From Algoriphagus antarcticus (lineage in GTDB: Bacteria > Bacteroidota > Bacteroidia > Cytophagales > Cyclobacteriaceae): a stretch of 64,000 nt of DNA. This document shows, piece by piece, positions 15,465 through 23,824 of the stretch (its first letter is position 1; each line of letters opens with the position of its first letter). The notes under the pieces were generated by a model that saw only the letters and a program-made list of their open reading frames with translations, did no database searches and was not told the origin of the DNA. A program made the position numbers and the translations under genes. The stretch covers positions 1 through 64,000 of the forward strand of contig NZ_MSSW01000063.1 in assembly GCF_002150685.1 (NCBI RefSeq), written 5' to 3'.

Positions 15465-16130
15465 ATGTGGAAAGAAATCTCGGTTCTCATTAGCAAAGAA
15501 GTTACGCTGGAATGGCGCCAGAAATTCGCGCTAAATGGGATTTTACTTTATGTAGTTTCCGCAGTTTTCATCACCTATTTGAGTGTAGGAGCTAGGCAGG
15601 GGAATATTTCCTCGCCGACATGGAATGCTCTTTATTGGATTATTATTCTTTTCTCGGCTGTGAATGCGGTGGCCAAAAGCTTTGTCCAAGAGCATCAAGG
15701 CCGCCAGCTTTATTATTACATGATTGCTTCGCCTGAGGCGATCATACTTTCCAAAATCATCTACAATACTGGCCTGACTCTGATATTAGCACTTTTGGGT
15801 TATGGAGTTATTTCAATGATTTTGGGAAATCCAGTTCAGGATCAAGGCTTATTTTTACTCAATTTAGTTTTGGGAGCAATGGGATTTTCCGCAAGTCTAA
15901 CGATGGTCAGTGCGATAGCTTCCAAAGCTGGTAATAACGCCACGCTTATGGCGATTTTGAGCTTTCCTGTAATTATCCCGATTCTTCTAATGGCAATAAG
16001 GATTTCTAAAAATGCACTTGACGGGCTGGATTGGAGTGTAAGTGTGGATAAACTTGTGACACTTTTAGCGATCAACGCCATAGTCGCTGTGACTGGATAT
16101 ATTTTGTTTCCTTATTTGTGGCGATCGTAG
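15465..16130 (+). CDS. ccmB: heme exporter protein B, ABC permease
   Basis: Membrane subunit of the CcmAB transporter of cytochrome c maturation system I; with CcmC and the ATPase CcmA it drives release of heme-loaded CcmE. 221 aa with six predicted membrane helices and the family N-terminus WKEISVLISKEVTLEWRQK. CcmA is not encoded in this window. ccmC follows only after about 950 nt because a degenerate vapBC pair on the opposite strand occupies the gap, so operon continuity is doubtful. The stop is followed at once by a heptamer array. Confidence 0.92.
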   Translation: MWKEISVLISKEVTLEWRQKFALNGILLYVVSAVFITYLSVGARQGNISSPTWNALYWIIILFSAVNAVAKSFVQEHQGRQLYYYMIASPEAIILSKIIYNTGLTLILALLGYGVISMILGNPVQDQGLFLLNLVLGAMGFSASLTMVSAIASKAGNNATLMAILSFPVIIPILLMAIRISKNALDGLDWSVSVDKLVTLLAINAIVAVTGYILFPYLWRS

Positions 16131-16184
16131 TCTTCATTATTTCACAGTCTTCATTATTCGACATTCATCATTCGTAATTCAAGA
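16131..16184 (+). repeat. heptamer array directly after the ccmB stop
   Basis: Units TTCATTA, TTCGACA, TTCATCA, TTCGTAA and TTCAAGA at 16150-16184, preceded by a degenerate stretch starting at the base after TAG. Same family and orientation as after cysN and cysH. Confidence 0.75.
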
Positions 16185-16281
16185 TTGGTAGAATTTGTCG
16201 ACCATGACAGATTGCAAAATTCCCTGGTATCATTCTGAGTAGCCAGTTTGCCGAATTCATGAAAATCGCAAGGTAGAATGA

Positions 16282-16671
16282 TTAGAAAATTGATCTTAAG
16301 GCCAGAGGAGATACAAAAGGCTCAAAGTCTTTGTCGTTGTGTAAAAGCTCAATTTCATTTTTTATAAAAAAAGTAGCAATCACAGAGTCTATTGTTTTGC
16401 GGATGGTTACTCCCTTTTTCCTTAAAAATCTAAAATTTTCAACTGTCACTATTGCTAATTCTTTTCCTCCTAAATTAAAAAAATATAGCTCTTCGAAGAA
16501 GCCTATTGCTTCCGAAAAGCTTCTGTCAGAAGTAAATCCCTAAAGCACTTCCGTCATGATCAAATCACTCGTGCAGATTATTTCCGTCCAAAGTGACTCG
16601 TGCGATAATTCCGCCTATAAATTCTCCTTTCCATTGAAATAGTCTATCCAAACCGAAGAATGCAGCAACAT
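16282..16671 (-). pseudogene. VapC-type PIN toxin, inactivated by two in-frame TAG codons
   Basis: The minus strand from the ATG at 16671 reads as a complete 129-codon PIN-domain ribonuclease: LHSSVWIDYFNGKEN, TEVL, GGKELAI, KKGVTIRKTIDSVIA and LLHNDKDF. TAG codons interrupt it at codons 19 (16617-16615) and 44 (16542-16540); the second sits where Gln is usual (VLQGF), so a CAG to TAG change is likely. The first catalytic Asp (VDSSVWID in relatives) is His. There is no frameshift. The ATG overlaps the vapB TGA (TGATG), as in a normal toxin-antitoxin operon. Confidence 0.88.
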
Positions 16672-16865
16672 CACGAATCTGTTCTCATTTTATACAAATC
16701 ACCTTCCCATTTCATTTTGCCCCGAAACTCTTTGATCCGTTTCTGCTTTTTCAAGGTCAGAATTAACCTCAAACCTTCTTCCACGGTAGCCTTCTTCGTA
16801 GCCAAACCAGAAGCTTTCATCGCTTCTTCCATTAGCTTTTCATCAATTTCTATATTCGTTCTCAT
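16671..16865 (-). CDS. vapB: VapB-type antitoxin
   Basis: 64-aa antitoxin from the ATG at 16865: MRTNIEIDEKLMEEAMK (ribbon-helix-helix DNA-binding part), then ATVEEGLRLILTLKKQKRI and a toxin-wrapping tail with a Trp. The frame extends ten codons further up but the family start is MRTNIEID. It should autorepress its promoter and neutralise VapC, but the cognate toxin downstream is dead, leaving an orphan antitoxin. The pair lies antisense inside the ccm cluster. Confidence 0.85.
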   Translation of the reverse strand: MRTNIEIDEKLMEEAMKASGLATKKATVEEGLRLILTLKKQKRIKEFRGKMKWEGDLYKMRTDS

Positions 16866-17076
16866 GATGTATATGATTTTCTTAGATATACACATTTAAT
16901 ATAGCTTGTTAATTGATTGTTTTAAGAGAATCAAATTCCATCACAAATTCAAGTGCACCAACCACAGCGAACTCTGTAATAATTCCCGTGGAGTCAGCTG
17001 TTAAAAGAAGTCAGAAAAATCGCCGTTTTCAGGAACTTATGCCTTATTTTTGCGCTTGAATTAGCAAAAATACCCT

Positions 17077-17751
17077 ATGCGCCAATCTTGGTGGAAAATC
17101 CTAGCAATTGCCCTGCTGCTGTACACGCTAATCGCAGGCTTGCTGATGGAGGCCCCACGACTTCCTATCCTCAACGAAACTATCCGTGCACTTCATTTTC
17201 ACGTGACTATGTGGTTCGGAATGATCCTTATGCTGGTAGCGGCTGTGTACTACAGTATCAAATACCTTCGAACCAATGACATCAGCAACGATGATTTAGC
17301 CATAGAATTCACCAATTCTGCAATATTATTTGGTGTGTTGGGAATCGTCACCGGTATGCTCTGGGCCAAGTTTACCTGGGGAGATTACTGGAGTGGTGAT
17401 CCCAAACAGAACGCTGCAGCTATAGGAATCCTGATGTATTTCGCCTATTTAATTCTAAGAAATTCCCTGACTGATTCTCAGCAGAGAGCCCGTATCGGAG
17501 CCATTTATAATATTTTCGCATTCGCTGCTTTTATTCCTCTTATCTTCGTATTGCCAAGATTAACAGACAGTTTGCACCCTGGAAATGGTGGCAACCCGGG
17601 CTTCAATGCTTACGACTTGGACTCCAAACTTCGAATGGTTTTCTACCCGGCGATTATTGGATGGACACTTTTGGGCTGCTGGATCGCAACTGTACGAGTC
17701 AGAATGCGTAGGGTGGAGAGGATAATGGAAGACCGAATGATTAATTCCTGA
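17077..17751 (+). CDS. ccmC: cytochrome c assembly protein CcmC
   Basis: Heme-handling membrane protein that attaches heme to CcmE in the periplasm. 224 aa with six membrane helices, a WWD-type segment (WGDYWSGDPKQN, near residue 107) and flanking histidines in the external loops (HFHVTMWFG; LHPGNGG). It is the first of four consecutive ccm genes (ccmCDEF) on the plus strand. The spacer to the next gene is one copy of a roughly 91-bp palindromic repeat. Confidence 0.92.
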   Translation: MRQSWWKILAIALLLYTLIAGLLMEAPRLPILNETIRALHFHVTMWFGMILMLVAAVYYSIKYLRTNDISNDDLAIEFTNSAILFGVLGIVTGMLWAKFTWGDYWSGDPKQNAAAIGILMYFAYLILRNSLTDSQQRARIGAIYNIFAFAAFIPLIFVLPRLTDSLHPGNGGNPGFNAYDLDSKLRMVFYPAIIGWTLLGCWIATVRVRMRRVERIMEDRMINS

Positions 17752-17754
17752 TTG

Positions 17755-17845
17755 ATGAAATCAAGCATGTTGCAACAAACAATAACCGGAATGATTATAA
17801 ACCATGCGAGATTCTATGTGGCCAAATAAAATCAATTATAAACAG
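17755..17845. repeat. start-proximal palindromic repeat, copy 1
   Basis: Begins ATGAAATCAAGCATG, contains CATGCGAGATTCTATGTG about 35 nt later and ends exactly at the ccmD start codon. The arms form an imperfect inverted repeat. Other copies at 18101-18192 and 33857-33968. Confidence 0.8.
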
Positions 17846-18088
17846 ATGAAAAAATTACTTACCATAGCTCTTTTGGTTTTCAGTCTTTCTGCTTTGGCAC
17901 AAGAGAAAATCCCTGTTACGGAAGCTGACTACACAAATAGCTCAGTAGAAATGGCAGACATCATGAGATCAAATGGTAAAATATACGTCTTGGTAGGTGT
18001 GATCGCGATCATTTTCGCAGGGATCACAGGCTATCTAATCAGTACCGATCGCAAGATTAGCAACCTTGAAAAAAATCTTCATTCCTAA
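17846..18088 (+). CDS. ccmD: CcmD-like small membrane protein
   Basis: 80 aa from the ATG at 17846 (MKKLLTIALL); a longer frame runs back through the repeat and is unlikely. It has a signal peptide with cleavage after ALA, a short periplasmic stretch with VEMADIMRSNGKIYV, one membrane helix (VLVGVIAIIFAGITGYLI) and a basic cytoplasmic end. This layout and its place between ccmC and ccmE fit the CcmD family, which helps release heme-CcmE. Sequence is too short for certainty. Confidence 0.75.
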   Translation: MKKLLTIALLVFSLSALAQEKIPVTEADYTNSSVEMADIMRSNGKIYVLVGVIAIIFAGITGYLISTDRKISNLEKNLHS

Positions 18089-18100
18089 AATTCAGAACTT

Positions 18101-18192
18101 ATGAAATCGAGCATGTCGCAGTACGTTACACATTGAAATGACTATCTGCAATGCGAGATTCTATGTGACCGCTAAAAAACATTTATAAACAC
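18101..18192. repeat. start-proximal palindromic repeat, copy 2
   Basis: Begins ATGAAATCGAGCATG, contains ATGCGAGATTCTATGTG, ends exactly at the ccmE start. About 92 bp; same direction as copy 1. Confidence 0.8.
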
Positions 18193-18609
18193 ATGAAAAC
18201 AGGACATATAATAGGATTAGGAATCATTGCAATAGCAATAGTAATCATCATGACTTCCATCGGTGATGCAAGTAGCTACGAGAGTTTCACTACGGCTAAA
18301 GAAATGAAACATAACGGAGAAGATAAGGCTATTCATGTTGTGGGACACCTAAAGAAAGATACTAGTGGCGAAGTAACTGGCTTGAATGTAAGGGAGGATA
18401 AAGTTTCCTTCACTTTTATGCTGGTGGATAACGAAGGAGTGGAGCAAGAGGTCTTTTATAATGAGCCAGTTCCGGCAGATTTCACCCGCTCGGAATCCGT
18501 AGTGGTAATAGGCTCTTATAAGAACGAAGAGATCTTTATTGCCGATAAAATACTGATGAAATGTCCTTCCAAATACCAAGAAACGGAAGTTCAGGCTGCA
18601 GGTATGTGA
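18193..18609 (+). CDS. ccmE: cytochrome c maturation heme chaperone CcmE, CxxxY type
   Basis: Periplasmic heme chaperone anchored by one N-terminal helix (residues 5-23), with an OB-fold domain (about 40-123). The heme-binding motif near the C-terminus is KCPSKYQE: C124 and Y128 in CxxxY spacing, where E. coli-type CcmE has HxxxY. Cysteine-type CcmE is known from Desulfovibrio and archaeal system I variants. No ccmH/ccmI-like gene is seen nearby, in line with that variant. Start at 18193, right at the edge of repeat copy 2. ccmF follows after 26 nt. Confidence 0.88.
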   Translation: MKTGHIIGLGIIAIAIVIIMTSIGDASSYESFTTAKEMKHNGEDKAIHVVGHLKKDTSGEVTGLNVREDKVSFTFMLVDNEGVEQEVFYNEPVPADFTRSESVVVIGSYKNEEIFIADKILMKCPSKYQETEVQAAGM

Positions 18610-18635
18610 GTTAGAGTAGATAGAATAAAAAATCC

Positions 18636-21158
18636 ATGATCAATACCTTTATCGGTAATCTTGGCCACTTCATGACCATAGTGGCCTTTGTCAGTGCACT
18701 GACAACCGCATACGCATACATTCAGTATTTTCGTGCAAACGAAATAGAAAAAGCCAATTGGAGAAGATTCAGCAGAATCAGTTTCGCTGTTCACGGCATT
18801 TCCGCAGTGATGATAGCTGTGTCACTGTTTGAAATCATCTACAATCACCGTTTCGAGTACTTCTACGCTTACTCACACAGTTCGGAGGCACTGCCAGTTC
18901 ACTACATGATTTCCAGCTTCTGGGAAGGTCAAGAAGGGGCATTTATCCTTTGGATTTTCTGGAACGTGGTGTTGGGTACTATCCTGATTTTCACCAACAA
19001 GTTCTGGGAAGCTCCTGTCATGGTCGTATTTGCGCTCGTTCAGGCATTCTTGGTATCTATGATTTTGGGTGTGGTAATAGGTGATTTGAAAATCGGTAGT
19101 TCACCGTTTATCCTTTTAAGGGAAGCTACTCAAGCACCAATTTTCCAAATGAATCCTGACTTTGTTCCTGAGGATGGAACAGGGTTAAATCCTTTGCTTC
19201 AAAACATCTGGATGGTGATTCACCCTCCTACCTTATTCTTGGGCTATGCATCTACTTTGGTCCCTTTCGCCTTCCTAATGGGTGGATTGGTAACCAAAAA
19301 ATATTCAGAATGGATTCGTCCTGCTTTACCTTGGGCGATTTTTTCCGCTATGATCCTAGGAATGGGAATTATCATGGGGGCATATTGGGCCTATGTGACA
19401 CTTAACTTTGGAGGCTATTGGAACTGGGATCCCGTGGAAAATGCAGTGTACGTGCCATGGCTCATCTTAGTGGCATCGATTCACACCATGATCACTTTCA
19501 AGAAAAGCGCTACGGCCCTTAAGACCTCGATGATCTTGGTGATCATGACCTTCATTCTGGTTCTCTATGCTACTTTCTTAGTAAGATCCGGCGTCCTGGG
19601 AGATGCTTCAGTACACTCCTTCACAGACCTTGGCCTTTCCGGTCAATTGCTGATTTACATGCTTTTCTTCCTATTTGTAGCCGTGGTTCTCTGCGTGAAA
19701 GAATGGAAAAACATCCCTACATCAGAGAAAGAAGCTTCTGTTTACTCCCGTGAATTTTGGGTTTTCATCGGCGCGACTACACTTTCATTGATGGCATTTC
19801 AGGTCATCCTTCCTACTTCTATTCCTGCATGGAACGCGATGGTGGAAAGCTTTGGAGGCATATCCAATATGGCTCCTCCTGCGGATCAGATTGAATTTTA
19901 CACGAAATTTCAGCTATGGTTTGCTGTAGTATTAGCTATGCTCACAGCTGTGGGGCAGTTTTTCTGGTGGCAGAAGATGGACAAAAAAGCCCTAAAGGAT
20001 GCGCTATTGACTCCATATATAATTTCAGTTTTGCTATCGGCAGCGATTATTGTCCTTGCCAAAGTTTATGATTGGCAATACATCATCGTAGTTCTTGCAG
20101 GTACATTCACGATCACAGCTAACTCGGTGATTTTGTTCAAAATCCTGAAAAAATCATCTTTCAAACTCGCAGGTGGTTCTTTGGCACATATCGGCCTTGG
20201 AATGATTCTCATCGGAATCATGTTTAGCTCTGGCTATTCTGACACGATTTCTATCAACATGTCAGGCTTGACCTATAGCAATAGCTGGGAAGATGAGCTG
20301 AATAAGGAACATGTACTCCTTTGGATCAATAAGCCTACCCAGATGAAAGACTACACGGTCATCTACCGTGGCCGTCAGAAGAAGGTTAAAGGTATCTCTG
20401 AAAATGTTCCTGCCAAGATTCTAGAACCTACCGGAGAAGTAAATGAAGCACTCGCTTTGGAGGATTATAAAGATTACTTCCAAAAGGGCGAAAAAGTAGA
20501 TATCGTATTGGAGGAGAATGATTATTTCCAGATCGAATATTACCAAAATGAAGTGCTGAAGTTCTCTCTGAGCCCAATGTCTCAGTTCAATGAGGGTATG
20601 GGTGGATTGATCTCTTCGCCTGCCTCTAGGATATTTATCGACAGAGATCTCTATACCTATGTTGCTGCGATGAATGATTCTGAAGATCCTGAATGGAAAG
20701 AAGATGAAACCTATGAAGTTGCGCCTGGTGAGCAATTTCATGTAGCAGACTATGTGACTTATTTTGACGGTGCAGATGTGCTGAAGGAACTAGATGGCTA
20801 CGTCCTTCAAGAAGGTGACGTGGCGGTAAGAGCGAACCTTAGAATCCTTGATTATGACGTGGAGAAATTGCTTCAGCCAACTTTCATTATCCGCAACAAT
20901 CAAGTCGGAAAATTACCAGTGATCGACAATGAGTTGGGACTTAAAATCAGCTTAGAAAACATCTTGCCAGAACAAAACAAGTTTGTCTTCAAGGTCAATC
21001 AATACCAAAAAGACTACGTGGTAATGAAGGCGATTGTAAAGCCATATATCAACGTACTTTGGATTGGAACAATCATTATGCTCGCTGGTTTCAGTGTTGC
21101 GATCTTCAGAAGATTCGATGAGTTCAAAAAGATGAGAGATAAAGGACTGGAAGTGTAG
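18636..21158 (+). CDS. ccmF: cytochrome c heme lyase component CcmF
   Basis: Large polytopic membrane protein (840 aa) that receives heme from CcmE and ligates it to apocytochrome c. The WWD domain is present (NFGGYWNWDPVENA, about residue 260), as are HPPTLFLGYAS and many membrane helices up to residue 520, followed by a long periplasmic domain (540-800) and a final C-terminal helix. It ends the ccmCDEF run. A terminator at 21489-21516 closes the transcript. The length is greater than in proteobacterial CcmF, mostly in the periplasmic domain. Confidence 0.94.
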   Translation: MINTFIGNLGHFMTIVAFVSALTTAYAYIQYFRANEIEKANWRRFSRISFAVHGISAVMIAVSLFEIIYNHRFEYFYAYSHSSEALPVHYMISSFWEGQEGAFILWIFWNVVLGTILIFTNKFWEAPVMVVFALVQAFLVSMILGVVIGDLKIGSSPFILLREATQAPIFQMNPDFVPEDGTGLNPLLQNIWMVIHPPTLFLGYASTLVPFAFLMGGLVTKKYSEWIRPALPWAIFSAMILGMGIIMGAYWAYVTLNFGGYWNWDPVENAVYVPWLILVASIHTMITFKKSATALKTSMILVIMTFILVLYATFLVRSGVLGDASVHSFTDLGLSGQLLIYMLFFLFVAVVLCVKEWKNIPTSEKEASVYSREFWVFIGATTLSLMAFQVILPTSIPAWNAMVESFGGISNMAPPADQIEFYTKFQLWFAVVLAMLTAVGQFFWWQKMDKKALKDALLTPYIISVLLSAAIIVLAKVYDWQYIIVVLAGTFTITANSVILFKILKKSSFKLAGGSLAHIGLGMILIGIMFSSGYSDTISINMSGLTYSNSWEDELNKEHVLLWINKPTQMKDYTVIYRGRQKKVKGISENVPAKILEPTGEVNEALALEDYKDYFQKGEKVDIVLEENDYFQIEYYQNEVLKFSLSPMSQFNEGMGGLISSPASRIFIDRDLYTYVAAMNDSEDPEWKEDETYEVAPGEQFHVADYVTYFDGADVLKELDGYVLQEGDVAVRANLRILDYDVEKLLQPTFIIRNNQVGKLPVIDNELGLKISLENILPEQNKFVFKVNQYQKDYVVMKAIVKPYINVLWIGTIIMLAGFSVAIFRRFDEFKKMRDKGLEV

Positions 21159-21488
21159 TTTTCGCTTCTATTCTCAATGATGCCAGTTACATTTTACTCC
21201 ATGATTCAGAGGCTATAAGACAGAAGTCGAGTGACCGATGTAGCCTACAATCTATATTAGGGTTTAGTTTATGTGATTATGCGGAATCGTGCCAGTAGAA
21301 AATTTATAAGATCGAAAATCCAAAGACACCTTGAATTCTGATTTACTCCGGTCTTCGGTCATCGGTCTTCCAACCCATTGACCAAAGAGAATTCACTTAC
21401 TGGCAGAATAGCGTATAAACAGATATTTTATACTACTCTTATCTTACATCATAGAAAATTCGAAATTCATAGTATAAGTGACAAAGAA
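21159..21488. other. intergenic region after ccmF
   Basis: About 330 bp without a credible gene. It holds a short heptamer array at 21350-21370 (GGTCTTC, GGTCATC, GGTCTTC), the reverse complement of the cobA/prmA unit family. Nothing else recognisable. Confidence 0.5.
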
Positions 21489-21516
21489 AAAGCCCGACGA
21501 TATATCGCCGGGCTTT
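21489..21516. terminator. bidirectional terminator between ccmF and the GH3 gene
   Basis: Stem AAAGCCCG...CGGGCTTT around GATATATC, with A/T tracts on both sides; it serves the convergent transcripts. Confidence 0.85.
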
Positions 21517-21545
21517 GGTGTTTTATATGGATTCAGAATTATAAG

Positions 21546-23081
21546 TCAGGCTTCTGATTTTTCAATCATCCCCAATATCTCATCCAGATACTCTCTGGAA
21601 TTGGAAAGTCGTGGCACTTTATGCTGCCCCCCTAACTTCCCTCTTTTGCGCATCCACTTTTCAAAAATACCTCTTGGAACATGATGAATAATAGGTTCTA
21701 CCAATGCCAAACCCTTATGTCGCTTAGCATCGTAGTCCGAGTTAATTTCTCTCAAATGTTCATCTAAAAGCCTGTTAAATTCCTCGGGATCAGAAGGATT
21801 CTTTTGAAACTCAATGATCCACTCATGTGCTCCCTTTGACCCTGATCCCCCAAAATATACAGGAGCCGCAGTGAAATTGGAGATCATGGCTTCTGTATGC
21901 TCAGCGGCAAATTGAATTGCTCTCTCAGCATTTTCTACAATTACTTCTTCTCCAAAGGCATTGAGAAAATGCTTTGTACGACCTGATATTCTGAATCGAT
22001 AGGGTAAAGTAGAAGTGAACTTCACAGTATCTCCTATTTTATATCTCCACAGTCCGCCATTGGTGGTAATCACCAGCGCATAATTCTTATCCACCTCCAC
22101 TTGGAACAGAGGAATCACTTCTGGGTTTTCATTTTCCCACTCCTCCATGGAAATGAATTCATAGAAAATACCATAATCCAACAATAGCAACAACTCATCA
22201 GAATCCTTCTGATCCTGAATGCCAAAAAATCCCTCAGAGGCGTTATAAGTCTCCATGTACCGCATTTTTTCCGAAGGAATAAGTTCTTTGAAAAGGCTTC
22301 TATAGGGACCAAAAGCAACTGCTCCATGGAAAAAAATCTCCAGATTAGGCCAAACTTCAGTGATATTTTTTGCTTTCTTCAACTCCAATACTTTTTGCAA
22401 AAGAACAATCGTCCAGGTAGGAACTCCAGCCATACAGGTCACATCTTCGTCCATAGTCTCACGGGCCATTTTTTCAATCTTGGCTTCCCATTCTCCCATT
22501 AGCGCAGTTTCTTTGGAGGGTGTCCTGACGAAATATGCCCAAAAAGGCAGGTTCTCCATGATCACTGCCGAGATGTCTCCTGCTCTGGCAGTTCCCAATG
22601 GGTTGAGGGGATTATTTTCTAATGTTCCACCAATCGTGAGAGATTTTCCCGCAAAAAGTCTAGAATCGGGAAAATTGGCCATATAGAGTGCCACCATATC
22701 CTTTCCTCCTTTGTAGTGACATTCCTCAAGGCTTTCATGGGTGACAGGAATGTATTTGCTGCGACTGGAGGTGGTACCAGATGATTTAGCAAACCACTCC
22801 GTTTCGGTGTTCCAGAGCACATTTTCCTTGCCTTCCATAGCTTTATCGATGTAGGGCTTAAACGTCTCATAGTTCCTAACTGGCACTCTACTTACAAAAT
22901 CCTCATAGCTTTTAATCTCTGTAAATCCATGCTCTCTACCGAAGTCAGTTTTCTTGCCAGCATCAATTAGCGACTTGAAAATCGTCTCTTGAACAGAAAT
23001 GGGATTTTGCTTGAAATTATCGATTTGACCCAGGCGGCTCTTGAAGATCCAAGTCATAAAGGAATTCAGAACCTCCATCAA
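21546..23081 (-). CDS. GH3 auxin-responsive promoter family protein
   Basis: Member of the bacterial branch of the GH3 acyl-adenylate/amido-synthetase family, 511 aa. Adenylate-forming motifs are visible: FAKSSGTTSSRSKYIPVT (phosphate loop), ETYNASEGFFGIQ and LWRYKIGDTVKF. Plant GH3 enzymes conjugate amino acids to hormones; the bacterial substrate is unknown. It overlaps the lptB stop by 4 nt (ATGA) and so forms an operon recJ-lptB-GH3. Confidence 0.9.
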   Translation of the reverse strand: MMEVLNSFMTWIFKSRLGQIDNFKQNPISVQETIFKSLIDAGKKTDFGREHGFTEIKSYEDFVSRVPVRNYETFKPYIDKAMEGKENVLWNTETEWFAKSSGTTSSRSKYIPVTHESLEECHYKGGKDMVALYMANFPDSRLFAGKSLTIGGTLENNPLNPLGTARAGDISAVIMENLPFWAYFVRTPSKETALMGEWEAKIEKMARETMDEDVTCMAGVPTWTIVLLQKVLELKKAKNITEVWPNLEIFFHGAVAFGPYRSLFKELIPSEKMRYMETYNASEGFFGIQDQKDSDELLLLLDYGIFYEFISMEEWENENPEVIPLFQVEVDKNYALVITTNGGLWRYKIGDTVKFTSTLPYRFRISGRTKHFLNAFGEEVIVENAERAIQFAAEHTEAMISNFTAAPVYFGGSGSKGAHEWIIEFQKNPSDPEEFNRLLDEHLREINSDYDAKRHKGLALVEPIIHHVPRGIFEKWMRKRGKLGGQHKVPRLSNSREYLDEILGMIEKSEA

Positions 23082-23824
23082 TTAAACACTTTACGTTTCA
23101 ACACAAAATTAGACCCCAAATACACTTTTCTCACTTGCTCATCAGCTGCTAGCTCCTCAGCTGTGCCTGCTTTGAGCAGTTTCCCTTCGAACATCAAATA
23201 TGCCCTGTCGGTGATAGAAAGTGTTTCGTTCACATTGTGATCAGTGATCAAAATGCCAATATTTTTAGTTTTTAGCTTCGCTACGATGGTCTGGATTTCC
23301 TCCACGGCAATGGGATCCACGCCCGCAAAAGGTTCATCCAACAAGACGAATTTAGGATCAACTGCCAATGCTCTAGCGATCTCAGTTCTTCTTCTTTCTC
23401 CGCCTGAAAGCACCATTCCCAGATTTTTACGCACGTGAGTCAAACTGAATTCTTCCAGCAAACTCTCCACTTTTTCTTTGCGCTCTTGCTTAGGTATTTT
23501 GGTCATTTCCAGCACTGCCATTAAATTTTCTTCTACCGAAAGCTTCCTGAAAACTGAAGCTTCCTGCGCCAAATATCCTATTCCCAGCTTTGCTCGGCGG
23601 TACATGGGAAGTTTGGTGATATTCTCATCTTCCAGAAAAATTTTTCCTTCGTTAGGCTGGATCAAACCAACGATCATATAAAACGAAGTAGTTTTACCTG
23701 CTCCATTTGGCCCTAAAAGCCCAACGATCTCGCCTTGGCTCACCTCCACAGAGATGTCATTCACCACTCGGCGACCTTTATAGATTTTTACTAAATTTTC
23801 GGCTCGAAGAATCATATCAGTCAA
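23078..23824 (-). CDS. lptB: LPS export ABC transporter ATP-binding protein
   Basis: Cytoplasmic ATPase of the Lpt machine that moves lipopolysaccharide from the inner to the outer membrane. Walker A GPNGAGKTT (about residue 40), signature LSGGERRR and Walker B FVLLDEPF are intact, and GIGYLAQEASVFRKL is typical of LptB. 248 aa; M4 is an alternative start. It overlaps recJ upstream by 8 nt and the GH3 gene downstream by 4 nt. Confidence 0.95.
   Translation of the reverse strand: MTDMILRAENLVKIYKGRRVVNDISVEVSQGEIVGLLGPNGAGKTTSFYMIVGLIQPNEGKIFLEDENITKLPMYRRAKLGIGYLAQEASVFRKLSVEENLMAVLEMTKIPKQERKEKVESLLEEFSLTHVRKNLGMVLSGGERRRTEIARALAVDPKFVLLDEPFAGVDPIAVEEIQTIVAKLKTKNIGILITDHNVNETLSITDRAYLMFEGKLLKAGTAEELAADEQVRKVYLGSNFVLKRKVFN

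Noticed and set aside
16540..16617. Recoding of TAG as an amino acid in vapC
   Set aside because: Several conserved genes here (cobA, cysD, ccmB, crtD, gnd, the LOG gene) end normally at TAG, and the catalytic Asp of VapC is lost, so simple decay is the better reading.
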